64,000 nt of DNA, from contig NZ_CP102770.1 in NCBI RefSeq assembly GCF_038561935.1, positions 5,828,001-5,892,000 of the forward strand, written 5' to 3'. How positions within the stretch are numbered: position 1 is the stretch's first letter; every line of letters starts with the position of its first letter. The notes under the pieces were generated by a model. That model worked only from the letters and a program-made list of their open reading frames with translations, had not been told where the DNA came from and did not search any database. This document shows positions 52,201 to 60,353 of the stretch, in pieces. Both the position numbers and the translations under genes were made by a program. This stretch comes from Myxococcus stipitatus. Its GTDB lineage: Bacteria > Myxococcota > Myxococcia > Myxococcales > Myxococcaceae.

Positions 52201-53033
52201 CTGACTCGCACGGGCGCGCTCGGCAGGGCCGCGGGCACCAACGCGCTCAGCGTGGATGCGGACGATGTGCCCACCGCGTTGATGGCCACCACGCTGACGC
52301 CGTAGGTCGCTCCATTCGTCAGACCCGTGAAGGTGACCGTGGTCTCGGTCGTGGTGAGCGACTGCCCACCGGGGCTCAGCGTCACGGTGTAGCCCTGGAG
52401 GGGCTGTCCTCCATCCGAGGGGACGCGCCAGCTCAACGTCACCTGCTGGTCACCCGTCTTCCACGATGACCAGGAGGGCGCATTCGGCACGCTGGAGGTT
52501 CGCACCGACGAGGACACGCTCGAGACCTTGCGCGTACCGTCCGAGTACACCGCCGTCACGGTGAAGGTGTAGCTCGTGCCGTTCGCCAGCCCGGTGACCT
52601 GCGCGGAGCGAGCCGTGGGCACGGCCGAGACCAGTGCCCCTCCTGGAGAGGCCTTCACCTCGAAGGCGGTGAGCACACCCGTCGGGATGGTCGGAGAGAG
52701 TCCCCAGGAGACCTCCGCGGACCGGATGCCCGGAACGGCCTTCACGTTGATGGGCGTCGAGAACACCAACGCGCTCGTCACCGCGCCAGCATCTCGCCCT
52801 CCCCCATCGGGCGGGCCCGCGTCCTGACTGCCCGCATCTCCGGGAGCCCCCGCGTCACCCGGGCCGCCATCACCGCCGGGGCTCGCGAGAAAGGACTCAC
52901 AGCCTTCCGAGGAGCACTCGCCAGAGCGGCACTGCGCCTCGGAACAAGAAGTCGCGTTGTTGTTGGATTTCTCTCCACAGCCAGCCGTCGCCAGTGCCGT
53001 GAAGGCCAGCAGGATGCACCAGACACTTCGCAT
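49260..53033 (-). CDS. FN3 and FG-GAP/VCBS repeat lipoprotein
   Basis: 1257 residues. A lipoprotein signal (ILLAFTALATAGC) and a Gly/Asp spacer are followed by five fibronectin type III modules (about 90-545; each with a GTSYTFTVTAV-type strand) and then FG-GAP/VCBS-type propeller repeats (about 560-1250; DFTGDGQPDVVVGA, DFNKDGKLDVAAI, DLDEDGQEDLAAI) with calcium-binding DxDxDG loops. This layout is typical of large surface adhesins or scaffold lipoproteins in myxobacteria. The ATG at 53031-53033 begins the signal peptide. Ligand unknown; the gene is probably monocistronic. Confidence 0.88.
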   Translation of the reverse strand: MRSVWCILLAFTALATAGCGEKSNNNATSCSEAQCRSGECSSEGCESFLASPGGDGGPGDAGAPGDAGSQDAGPPDGGGRDAGAVTSALVFSTPINVKAVPGIRSAEVSWGLSPTIPTGVLTAFEVKASPGGALVSAVPTARSAQVTGLANGTSYTFTVTAVYSDGTRKVSSVSSSVRTSSVPNAPSWSSWKTGDQQVTLSWRVPSDGGQPLQGYTVTLSPGGQSLTTTETTVTFTGLTNGATYGVSVVAINAVGTSSASTLSALVPAALPSAPVRVSAAPLLRAATVYWAPPASTGGGTLSGYVITTQPGGMTQTVGGAATSATISGLANGGVYTFSVAAQNSTGTGPATTSAQVTLPDVPSAPVNLTGVFSQGRVELDWLPPVSDGRSTLTGYKLTSSPAGAERSLPTTPTVVSISGLALDVSYTFTLVAVNGVGEGPPVSSAPILTRPQPKAPTDVRVTSTVDGVVVRWNKATAPEGDPVTEYQVTASPGGVPVTVSGDTLVATMTGLPSGTHARFHVTARNSAGRGRPSAPVYHRHVTPLACETPSFAPISGHSYGSPLNFVGAGDFTGDGQPDVVVGATYRVAVLANDGRRSFSRRELSASAQATFLDLPPVVADFNKDGKLDVAAILFADSTHKGGFVLYPGNGDGTFLAPITTNTALNATLNCMAPGDFNSDGTPDVLAHTTGNQIVLYRGLGNGSFASPTTVVSSSGYCPIVADFNGDGFLDYARIDGANNRIVQANGTGTGTFRTPTYVPCTSCGGEAVVGDFDKDGARDDVAIIGRDRVRVFNTPSGALSLLGETLLPDEGGVPTVIPVAVDLDGDAVSDLLWSTNYERHLHVLPGSTTAPPFAPLLTYGFSGEANTPAAGDFDGDGRMDVVLTGDFMDIRVFWGGPLMPESLPLEGVSGGLAQGDFNRDGAADLAAGSVGKNAIHLSLSGGASRGRAMVSPVYVPPTGSTVTGGVRDLIAGDLDEDGQEDLAAITTVQSTSASNQLVVFKRLPSGEFGEAVRSPEDNTVYELIKVDLNEDGRFDLVTLSSWVFDKDSLGIWLNQGNGRFTLQPRYEIASERGTSGLVAADLDRDGHMDLALLRSGQPVVTPGLVHVLWGNGAGGFAGTTTFTGTPYMRNMGRADLDGQGLVGLVVDHGEMGFLTFDSARQPVLTLRFDSQDGAGLGLIAEDFNSDGRTDVFSNSSYAPKLWLQQPGGAFSPGRLPSWGSAVQDALVADWNGDGLTDLAFTDTEAKSATLMLNVCLP

Positions 53034-53205
53034 GTCGCCCTCGGTCCCCGTGCCCCTCGGAGGTCGCGTCGTGCGCGACGTCGAGAGGCCCCTGAGTTCC
53101 CCCGTTCAACGACCCTGCCCGCGAATTGTCGCGGCCGGGTTGGAACGGGAGGGCGTCCATGGACGACGCCCCAGGTCGGGCTGAGGGCGCTTGCGCGAGA
53201 GTGGC

Positions 53206-55176
53206 TCAGCTCAACGACGCCGTGGCCTGCGCGAGCTTCTCCTGCGCGGCCTCCCACTGCGCGTAGAGCTCCTCGAGCGTGGACTTCCCCTCGCGGTGCG
53301 CATCCATCAACGGCTTGGCCCGAGCGAAGTCGTTGTAGAGGACGGGGTCCGCCAGCTGGCCCTCGCGCTCCTTCTGCTCGGCCTCCACCTTGGCGATGCG
53401 CTCCTCCAGCCTGGCGATCTCCTTCTTGAGCGGGCCCTCCACGACGCTCTTGCGCTGACGGGCCTCCGCCTCCAGGCGCTTGCGCTCCTTCTCCGTCATG
53501 GGGCCGGACGAAGCCTTCTCGCCCCGACCCGCCACCGCGCCGCCCGCCGCGGCCTCCGCCTCCAGGCGCTGCTGCTCCTGGTGGTAGAGGTAGTCGTCGA
53601 GGTTGCCCGGATGCGGCGTCAGCTTCCCGTCCGCCACCTCCCACACCTGCGTCGACAGGCCGTTGATGAAGCTGCGGCTGTGGCTGACGAACAGCAGCGT
53701 GCCGCCGTACAGCTTCAGCGCCTCGATGAGCATCTCGGACGAGTCGAGGTCCAGGTGGTTGGTGGGCTCGTCCATCAGCAGGAAGTTGGAGGGCACCAGG
53801 AGGAGCTTGGCCAGCGCCACGCGCGCCCGCTCTCCACCGCTGAGCACGCCGATGGGCTTCTCCACGTCATCGCCGCTGAAGAGGAACGCGCCCAGCACGC
53901 CGCGCACGTAGCTCTCCGGCTTGTCGGCCGCGAGCGGACGCACCTCCTCGAGGATGGTGTTCGTCCGGTCCAGCTTGTCCGCGTGGTGCTGCGCGTAATA
54001 GCCCACCACCACGTTGTGCCCGAGCGTCACCGTGCCCGAGTCCGGCACCAGCTCCCCGGCCACCATCTTCAGGAGCGTCGTCTTGCCGGCGCCATTCGCG
54101 CCCACCACGGCGATGCGCTGCCCGCGCTCCACCCGGCCGGAGAGATGGTCATAGACCGTCTGAGCGCCGTACCGCTTGGTGATGCCTTCCAGCGTCACCA
54201 CGTCGCGGCCGCTGCGCTCCACTTCCGGGAAGCGGAACTTCATCGTCGACCGCTCTTCCAGGACGTGGACCTTCTCCAGCTTCTCGATCATCTTGGCGCG
54301 GCTCTGCGCCTGCTTCGCCTTGGTCGCCTTCGCGCCGAAGCGGTCGATGAAGGACTGGAGCTCCGCGCGCCGCGCCTCCACCTTCTCCGCCCGGGCCTGG
54401 AGCAGCACCTTCTCCTCGGCGCGCAGGCGCTTGTATTCGTCGTAGTTGCCGGCGTACTCGCGCACGCCCTCCAGCTCCAGCGACACCACCCGGTCGATCT
54501 GCCGGTTGAGGAAGTCCTTGTCGTGGGAGATGAGGACCATCGCCTTGTTGGACCGGCGCAGGAAGCCGTCGAACCACGTGAGCGTGGGGACGTCCAGGTG
54601 GTTGGTGGGCTCGTCGAGCAGCAGGAGGTCCGGGTCCTGGAGCAGCAGTCCGGCGAGCGCCGCGCGCATCCGCCAGCCTCCCGACAGGGCCGACGTGGGC
54701 TTGAGCAGGTCGGCGTCCTTGAAGCCCAGGCCCTTGAGGATGCGCTCGGCGTGGTGCTTGCCGAAGCGGTTCTCGAAGTCGTCCAGCTCCGCGTGCAGGT
54801 CCGCCAGGGACTGGGCCAGCTCGAGCTGGTCCTCCTCGTCCGAGGCCTCCGCCAGCGCCGCCTCGGTGTCCTTCAGGCGGCTCTCCAGGGTGTCTCGGCC
54901 GGGGACGGTGCTCATCACCGCCTCCACCACCGTGCCCTCCGGAAGTCCCGCGATTTCCTGGGGCAGATACCCCCAGCGGGCCCGCCGGCGGTACGTGAGG
55001 GACCCCGAGTCTGGCTGGATGACCCCGGCCAGGATCTTCATCAAGGTGCTCTTGCCCGTCCCGTTGGCGCCGACGAGGCCTACACGGTCCTTGGGCCCGA
55101 GGGAGAAGCTGTCACTGTCGAAGAGGACCTTCTTTCCATAGGAGAGGCTGAGGTCCTGGGCGATGACGAGGCTCAT
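53206..55176 (-). CDS. ABC-F family ATPase (Uup/YheS-like)
   Basis: 656 residues with two ABC domains and no membrane part: Walker A GANGTGKST and GANGAGKTT, signatures LSGGWRMR and LSGGERAR, Walker B LLLLDEPTNHLD and LLMDEPTNHLD. A linker of about 70 residues between them and a C-terminal coiled-coil (EIARLEERIAKVEAEQ) fit the Uup/YheS-type ABC-F group, which act on the ribosome's E site or resist antibiotics. ATG at 55174-55176 chosen since MSLVIAQDLSLSYG starts the first domain. It is divergent from the kinase gene. Which ABC-F subtype is uncertain. Confidence 0.92.
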   Translation of the reverse strand: MSLVIAQDLSLSYGKKVLFDSDSFSLGPKDRVGLVGANGTGKSTLMKILAGVIQPDSGSLTYRRRARWGYLPQEIAGLPEGTVVEAVMSTVPGRDTLESRLKDTEAALAEASDEEDQLELAQSLADLHAELDDFENRFGKHHAERILKGLGFKDADLLKPTSALSGGWRMRAALAGLLLQDPDLLLLDEPTNHLDVPTLTWFDGFLRRSNKAMVLISHDKDFLNRQIDRVVSLELEGVREYAGNYDEYKRLRAEEKVLLQARAEKVEARRAELQSFIDRFGAKATKAKQAQSRAKMIEKLEKVHVLEERSTMKFRFPEVERSGRDVVTLEGITKRYGAQTVYDHLSGRVERGQRIAVVGANGAGKTTLLKMVAGELVPDSGTVTLGHNVVVGYYAQHHADKLDRTNTILEEVRPLAADKPESYVRGVLGAFLFSGDDVEKPIGVLSGGERARVALAKLLLVPSNFLLMDEPTNHLDLDSSEMLIEALKLYGGTLLFVSHSRSFINGLSTQVWEVADGKLTPHPGNLDDYLYHQEQQRLEAEAAAGGAVAGRGEKASSGPMTEKERKRLEAEARQRKSVVEGPLKKEIARLEERIAKVEAEQKEREGQLADPVLYNDFARAKPLMDAHREGKSTLEELYAQWEAAQEKLAQATASLS

Positions 55177-55299
55177 GGCGGTGGGGGATGTAACAGCCCC
55201 GGGCCCCCTGGGAAATGGCGCAGATGCCCGGCCGGCGAACGAGGAGGCCATCGTCCCCTTTCCGGACCCGGCCAGGGCCTGCCTATACTCCGCCCCCAC

Positions 55300-56994
55300 A
55301 TGGCTGCCCCTTGCCCCCATTGCGGAAGTACCGACGGCGTCGACCATCTCTGCGCAGGCCAGAGCCTCCAGCTCATCGGCCAGGTGCTCGATGGCCGCTA
55401 CAAGATTGAGAGCGTCCTCGGCCAGGGCGGCATGGGCATGGTGTTCCGCGCCACGCAGACCTCCGTGCAGCGCCCCGTCGCGGTGAAGACGCTGAACCCG
55501 TCGCTGGCCGCGGCGCCCCAGTTCTTCGAGCGCTTCCGCCGTGAGGCGGAGATCGCCAGCCGGCTGCGCCACCCGAACATCATCACCATCTTCGACTTCG
55601 GGCGCGCGCCCGACGGCACCTGCTACTACGTGATGGAGCTCCTGCAGGGCGAAAGCCTCAAGGAGGTCGTCAAGCGCGAGGGGCCCATGTCCCTGCGCCG
55701 CGCCACCAGCCTCATCGAGCAGGCCACCCAGGGCCTTGCCCACGCGCACACCGAGGGCTGCGTCCACCGCGACCTGAAGCCGCACAACATCATGGTGCAG
55801 GACCTGGGCGGCCGGGACTTCGTCAAGGTGCTGGACTTCGGTCTCGTCAAGGCGCTGGAGGCCGAGGAGGAGGAGCAGCTCACCTCCACGGGCCAGGTGC
55901 TGGGCACCCCGCAGTACATGCCGCCGGAGCAGGCCGGTGGCGAGTCGGTGGACCAGCGCTCGGACCTGTACTCGATGGCGGGCGTGCTCTACTTCTGCCT
56001 CACGGGCAGCTCGCCGTTCGGGGCGAACACGGTGCGCAAGGCGCTCACCGCGTCCCTCACGCAGCAGGTGCCGCCCGTCAACAGCAAGCGCCAGGGCGCG
56101 CCCGTCCCCGTCGCGCTGGATGCGTTCTTCAAGAAGGCCCTCTCCCCCGAGAAGGACGACCGCTACCAGAACGCGCAGGAGTTCATCGACGCGATGCTGG
56201 ACACCGTCGTCGACGCGAGCCCCGAGCAGCTCGACGCCATGCCCAGTGGAGGCGCCAGCTCCGGGGTGAGCGAGCGAGGCAGTGGCAGCCGTCACGGCAG
56301 TCGTGCCGGGCGAGTCGGTGGCAGCGGCAGTGGTGTGCGTTCCGCCTCGCGCGTGGGCGCGGGCCCCGGCCGAGGGTCCACGCCGTCCAACGTCCAGGTG
56401 GCGCGCAGCCAGGTGGGGAACGCGGGCGGCAACACCTCCGCCAGCCGCGTTCGCGCCGCCGCCGCCGCCAAGGCCGCTCCGCCGCCCCCTCCGCCTCCCG
56501 AGCCGGAGGGGATGTCCCTGGGCAAGAAGGTCGCCTTCATCGCGGTGCCGCTCGTGCTGCTCGGCATCGGCGGGGCGGTGGTGCTGGGGAGCAAGGGCGA
56601 CCCCCAGGTGCCCACGACCCAGCAGGTGGTCGAGGTCCCTCGGGACAACCCCGAGACGAAGCCGAGCACCACCGGCCGCGAGGCCCAGGCCGCGGTGCCC
56701 CAGACGTTGCGCGTGAAGTTCAACTCCACGCCGTCGGGGGCCGCCATCTTCGAGGGAGATGAGCAGATCGGCACCACGCCCATCGAGCTGATGCTCCCGC
56801 GCGACAAGTCGCACCAGCTCAGCTTCCGGCTCGCGAACCACAAGTCCGAGGAGCGCTCGCTCAACTTCAGCCGCGTGGCGGGAGACAGCCAGACGGTGGA
56901 CGTGACGCTGGAGGCGGTCCGCACCGCGACGCCGTCCAGGCCCAAGCCCCCGCGTTCGGGGAACTCGGGCTCGGACATCACCGTGTTCGAGTAG
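55300..56994 (+). CDS. Ser/Thr protein kinase with PEGA domain
   Basis: 564 residues. A tiny N-terminal zinc-ribbon (CPHCGSTDGVDHLC) precedes a Hanks-type kinase domain (about 30-300) with the GQGGMGMVF P-loop, VAVK lysine, HRDLKPHN catalytic loop, DFG and the PPEQAGG activation-loop end. A Ser/Gly/Arg linker, one membrane helix (about 410-432) and an extracytoplasmic PEGA domain (about 470-540, LRVKFNSTPSGAAIFEG) follow. The ATG at 55300 has no RBS, and a TATACT box lies at 55284-55289, so translation may be leaderless. Regulates unknown targets by phosphorylation. Confidence 0.93.
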   Translation: MAAPCPHCGSTDGVDHLCAGQSLQLIGQVLDGRYKIESVLGQGGMGMVFRATQTSVQRPVAVKTLNPSLAAAPQFFERFRREAEIASRLRHPNIITIFDFGRAPDGTCYYVMELLQGESLKEVVKREGPMSLRRATSLIEQATQGLAHAHTEGCVHRDLKPHNIMVQDLGGRDFVKVLDFGLVKALEAEEEEQLTSTGQVLGTPQYMPPEQAGGESVDQRSDLYSMAGVLYFCLTGSSPFGANTVRKALTASLTQQVPPVNSKRQGAPVPVALDAFFKKALSPEKDDRYQNAQEFIDAMLDTVVDASPEQLDAMPSGGASSGVSERGSGSRHGSRAGRVGGSGSGVRSASRVGAGPGRGSTPSNVQVARSQVGNAGGNTSASRVRAAAAAKAAPPPPPPPEPEGMSLGKKVAFIAVPLVLLGIGGAVVLGSKGDPQVPTTQQVVEVPRDNPETKPSTTGREAQAAVPQTLRVKFNSTPSGAAIFEGDEQIGTTPIELMLPRDKSHQLSFRLANHKSEERSLNFSRVAGDSQTVDVTLEAVRTATPSRPKPPRSGNSGSDITVFE

Positions 56995-56997
56995 GAC

Positions 56998-57018
56998 CGC
57001 GGAGGGGGCGCCTCCGCG
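56998..57018. terminator. Convergent-gene hairpin
   Basis: CGCGGAGG (56998-57005) pairs perfectly with CCTCCGCG (57011-57018) in the 24-bp gap between the kinase stop and the sirtuin stop. No T-tract in either direction, so its strength as a terminator is uncertain. Confidence 0.45.
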
Positions 57019-57762
57019 TCACACGAGGCGCCCCAGCTTCGGAAGCACCTCGCCGCTCTTGCCCTGGATGAAGTGCTTGAAGCGCAGGGCGCTCTCCGTG
57101 GTCTCCAGGTTGACGAGCCACGTCTCACCGCCCATCGCGCGAGCCTGGTCGACCATGCCGGACGCCGGGTAGACGACGCCCGAGGTGCCGGCCGCCAGGA
57201 AGACCAGGCGCCCGCCCGACTTCACCGCCCGCTGCGCGAAGCCCTGGATGTGCTCCAGGTCCGCGGGGTCCAGGTACTCACCGAACCAGACGATGTGTGG
57301 ACGGAGCAAGGCGCCGCAGTCCTTGCAGCCGGGCACCGTGCCATCCGGGTACACCGTGGTGTCCGGGAACGGCGCGCGCTTGCAGTCGATGTTGCTGCAC
57401 CGGGTCGTGAAGAGGTTGCCGTGCATCTCCACCACGCGCTGACTGCCGGCGCGTCGGTGCAGGCCATCCACGTTCTGCGTGGCCAGGAGGAAGCGGTCTC
57501 CCAGGTGACGCTCCCACTCCACCAGGGCGGTGTGGCCGGGATTGGGTGAGACCTCGGCCGCACCCGCGCGCCGCTGCGAATAGAAGCGCCACACGCGCAG
57601 GGGGTCCTTGGCGAAGCCCTCGGGGGAGGCCACGGATTCGACGGGCTGTCCCTCCCAGAGTCCGTTGAGTCCTCGGAAGGTGGGGACTCCGCTCTCGGCG
57701 GAGACGCCGGCGCCCGTGAGGACCAGCAGCCAGGTTTTCGAGTCGAGAAGGAGCGTTTCCAT
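57019..57762 (-). CDS. cobB: Sir2-family NAD-dependent deacylase
   Basis: 247 residues. The sirtuin motifs are clear: GAGVSAESGVPTFRG, QNVDGLHRRAGS, catalytic His in VVEMHGNLF, two zinc Cys pairs (CSNIDC and CKDC), LRPHIVWFGE and AAGTSGVVYPASG. It removes acetyl or other acyl groups from Lys using NAD+. The ATG at 57760-57762 has GCAGGAGA upstream. The gene converges on the kinase and is divergent from the methionine-sulfoxide reductase gene. Single copy in the window, most like the bacterial CobB class III type. Confidence 0.93.
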   Translation of the reverse strand: METLLLDSKTWLLVLTGAGVSAESGVPTFRGLNGLWEGQPVESVASPEGFAKDPLRVWRFYSQRRAGAAEVSPNPGHTALVEWERHLGDRFLLATQNVDGLHRRAGSQRVVEMHGNLFTTRCSNIDCKRAPFPDTTVYPDGTVPGCKDCGALLRPHIVWFGEYLDPADLEHIQGFAQRAVKSGGRLVFLAAGTSGVVYPASGMVDQARAMGGETWLVNLETTESALRFKHFIQGKSGEVLPKLGRLV

Positions 57763-57865
57763 GGGGTCTCCTGCGGGGCAATGGATTCAGGTTATGAATC
57801 GGGGGGACGGCCTCCGCGCCTGTCGCTGACAGTGAAAGCGCGGCCCCCTGCTCGAGGAGCCCATC

Positions 57866-58351
57866 ATGGCGGAAGTCACCCTGGACCTGCGCGAGATGCC
57901 CAAGGCGCAGGCGTACGCGGAGCTGCATCAACACGTTCAGGCGGTGCTCGAGGGCATCGACGACCCCATCGCCGGCATGGCGACGATGAGCTGTCTGCTC
58001 CACAACGCCTTCGGCCACCTGTGGACGGGGTTCTACCGGGTGGTGACGCCGGGGCAGCTGCTTCGCGTGGGGCCCTACCAGGGGACGCTGGGGTGCCTGG
58101 AGATCAAGTTCGGCAAGGGCGTCTGCGGCACGGCCGCCGCCAAGGGTGAGACGCAAGTGGTGGCGGACGTGCACGCCTTCCCGGGCCACATCACCTGCGA
58201 CTCCCGCTCCGCGTCTGAAATCGTGGTGCCCGTGTACGGCAAGAATCGCGAGCTCATCGCCGTGCTGGACATCGACTCCTCCAGCAAAGGCACCTTCGAC
58301 GAGGTGGACCGGCGCGAGCTGGAGACGATGATGCGCTGGTTCCAGAAGTAG
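57866..58351 (+). CDS. msrC: Free methionine-R-sulfoxide reductase
   Basis: 161 residues forming one GAF domain: WTGFYRVVTPGQLLRVGPYQGTLGC, GKGVCGTAAAKGET, and HITCDSRSASEIVVPV. The three Cys residues match the redox set of the fRMsr (YebR/MsrC) family, which reduces free methionine-R-sulfoxide using thioredoxin. The ATG at 57866 follows GAGGAGCCC. Small stand-alone protein, cytoplasmic. The intact Cys triad distinguishes it from GAF sensors. Confidence 0.9.
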   Translation: MAEVTLDLREMPKAQAYAELHQHVQAVLEGIDDPIAGMATMSCLLHNAFGHLWTGFYRVVTPGQLLRVGPYQGTLGCLEIKFGKGVCGTAAAKGETQVVADVHAFPGHITCDSRSASEIVVPVYGKNRELIAVLDIDSSSKGTFDEVDRRELETMMRWFQK

Positions 58352-58377
58352 GCCCACGACGTTTCGTGGGAGGCCCA

Positions 58378-58414
58378 CCGGGGCGCGGCGGCACACGCGA
58401 GGCCCGCGCCCCGG
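58378..58414. terminator. GC-rich hairpin between converging genes
   Basis: CCGGGGCGCGG (58378-58388) and CCGCGCCCCGG (58404-58414) form a perfect 11-bp stem. A smaller stem, CCCACGA/TCGTGGG (58353-58370), precedes it. Both lie in the 73-bp gap after the fRMsr stop and before the psuG stop. No T-tract. Confidence 0.5.
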
Positions 58415-58424
58415 AGTGGGGAGC

Positions 58425-59336
58425 TCAGTCCCCGCGGGCGTAGGCCACGGCGAGCTGGCCGGCGAAGCGGGCGTTGTTCTCGAGGAGCGCCAGGTTCGCC
58501 TTGAGCGTCTTGCCGCCCGAGCGCTGGCCCAGCTCCCTCAGCAGGAAGGGCGTGACGTCCTTGCCGCGAACGCCCTGCTTGTCGGCCTCGGCGAGCGCGG
58601 AGGCAATCTGCAGCTCCACCTCGTGGCGAGGCAGCGCGGTCTCCTCGGGAGGAGGCACGGTGTAGAGCACCCCGCCCTGCCCCAGCGTCTCGAAGCGGGC
58701 GCGAGCGATGCGCGCCGCGGTCGCCACGTCGTTCACGCTGTGCTCCAGGGAGATGCCGGAGTCACGGCTGTGGAAAGACGGCAGCTCGCGAGTGCCCACG
58801 CCGATGACGGGGACGCCCGCCGTCTCCAGGAGCTCCATCGTCTTGGGCAGGTCGAGCACGGACTTCGCGCCCGCGCACACCACCGCGACGGGGAAGCGCG
58901 CCAGGGCGGCGATATCCTGGGAGATGTCCCAGTGCTCCGAGGCCCCCCGGTGGACTCCGCCGATGCCACCGGTGGAGAAGACCCGGATGCCGGCCGCAGC
59001 GGCCAGCTCACAGGTGGCGCTGACGGTGGTGCCGCCCGTCGCGCGAGTGGCCACGGCGATGGCCAGGTCGCGCGAGCCGAGCTTCAGGAGCGGCTCCTTG
59101 CCCTCCGCGAGCCGGCGCAGCTCCGCGTCCTCCAGGCCGACACACACCGCGCCATCCACCACCGCGGTGGCCGCGGGAACGGCCCCGGCACGGCGGATGG
59201 CCTCCTCACATGCTCGGGCGGCGGTGAGGTTGTGCGGATAGGGCAGCCCCTGGGCCACCACGCTCGTCTCCAGGGCGACAACGGGCTTGCGCGCGTCGAG
59301 GGCCCGGCGCACCTCATCCGAAAAACGTAGGTCCAT
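58425..59336 (-). CDS. psuG: Pseudouridine-5'-phosphate glycosidase
   Basis: 303 residues. PsuG hallmarks: VALETSVVAQGLPYPHN, AVVDGAVCVGLEDAEL, ATRATGGTTVSATCELA, the FSTGGIGGVHRGASEHWDIS active-site segment, VIGVGTRELPSF and GKDVTPFLL. It splits pseudouridine 5'-phosphate into uracil and ribose 5-phosphate, salvaging modified nucleosides. The ATG at 59334-59336 begins the domain; a longer frame has no support. A psuK kinase is not adjacent. No RBS is visible and TTATAC lies ten bases upstream, so it may be nearly leaderless. Confidence 0.95.
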   Translation of the reverse strand: MDLRFSDEVRRALDARKPVVALETSVVAQGLPYPHNLTAARACEEAIRRAGAVPAATAVVDGAVCVGLEDAELRRLAEGKEPLLKLGSRDLAIAVATRATGGTTVSATCELAAAAGIRVFSTGGIGGVHRGASEHWDISQDIAALARFPVAVVCAGAKSVLDLPKTMELLETAGVPVIGVGTRELPSFHSRDSGISLEHSVNDVATAARIARARFETLGQGGVLYTVPPPEETALPRHEVELQIASALAEADKQGVRGKDVTPFLLRELGQRSGGKTLKANLALLENNARFAGQLAVAYARGD

Positions 59337-59437
59337 GGTGCGCGGTATAAGCCATGCCCGGGCAGGCGGCACAAGCCAGCCGAGGGCAAACGTCGGGTTG
59401 CAGGAAAGCCCGCTGGGCCTTATTCCCTGCGCGCGCC

Positions 59438-60346
59438 GTGTCTACCTCCGCCGCTCCTGCTCCCGTTGCGCAGCCCCGAGTCCTCTCGGCATCCGACCTG
59501 GCCATGCTCGGGGTCGTCGTTGCCTGGGGCACCAACTACACAGTGGTGAAGGAGGTCGTGGGCGTGATGCCGCCCTTGGCCTTCATGTCGGTGCGCTTCG
59601 CCATCGCCTCGGTGGCGATGCTCGCGCTGCTGCTCGTCGTCGAAGGATGGAAGCCGCTGCGGCGAAGTGTGTTCCTCAAGCTCGCGGGCCTGGGGTTGGT
59701 CGGCAACACGCTGTACCAGCTCTGCTTCGTGCTCGGCGTGGCGAACACGACGGCGGCGAACAGCGGGCTCCTGACGGCCGCGACGCCCGTGATGGTGGCC
59801 GCGCTGGGTGCGGTACTGGGCGTGGAGCGGCTCACCCGGCCGCTGGTGATGGGCCTGTCGATGGCGGTGGTGGGCATGGTGCTGGTGGTCGCGGCACGAG
59901 GGCCGGCCATGGGCGCCAACACGAGGCTGGGCGACGTGCTCATCCTGGGCGCCTGTGCCTGCTGGGCGATCTACACCGTCGGCATCCGCTCGCTGGGCAA
60001 CGAGGTGTCGGCGCTGCAGATCACCGCGGTCACCATGCTGACGGGAGCGCCAGGGGTGATTCTGGCGGGGCTTCCCGCCGTGCTGGAGCTGAACGCGGGG
60101 AGCATCCACGGCGGCGCGTGGGTGGGCATGGTGTACACCGCGCTGGTGCCCCTGGTGCTCAGCTACTTCATCTGGGGCCGCACGGTGCAGCAGGTGGGCA
60201 GCGCCCGCGCGGCGCTCTACAACACGGGTGTCCCCGTCGTCGCGGCCCTCACGGCCTGGGCGGTGCGCGGGGAGCGGCCCACGCCGTTCCAGGCGCTGGG
60301 AGCCGCGTTCATCCTCGGTGGCGTGGTGCTCAGCCGCAGGAAGTAG
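59438..60346 (+). CDS. EamA/DMT-family permease
   Basis: 302 residues, ten membrane helices in two EamA repeats (ASDLAMLGVVVAWGTNYTVVK, LGDVLILGACACWAIYTVGI). The DMT superfamily exports amino acids, nucleotides or metabolites; substrate unknown. The GTG at 59438-59440 was chosen because a TATAAG box (59346-59351) would place transcription past the upstream ATG (59354-59356), whose extra 28 residues are polar. No clear RBS, so the start is uncertain. It is divergent from psuG, and ends seven bases from the converging NtrC-like gene. Confidence 0.85.
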   Translation: MSTSAAPAPVAQPRVLSASDLAMLGVVVAWGTNYTVVKEVVGVMPPLAFMSVRFAIASVAMLALLLVVEGWKPLRRSVFLKLAGLGLVGNTLYQLCFVLGVANTTAANSGLLTAATPVMVAALGAVLGVERLTRPLVMGLSMAVVGMVLVVAARGPAMGANTRLGDVLILGACACWAIYTVGIRSLGNEVSALQITAVTMLTGAPGVILAGLPAVLELNAGSIHGGAWVGMVYTALVPLVLSYFIWGRTVQQVGSARAALYNTGVPVVAALTAWAVRGERPTPFQALGAAFILGGVVLSRRK

Positions 60347-60353
60347 CGCGCCG

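Noticed and set aside
53191..55299. 703-codon extension upstream of the kinase gene in the same frame
   Set aside because: It runs opposite the ABC-F gene and shows no domain; the kinase begins at 55300.
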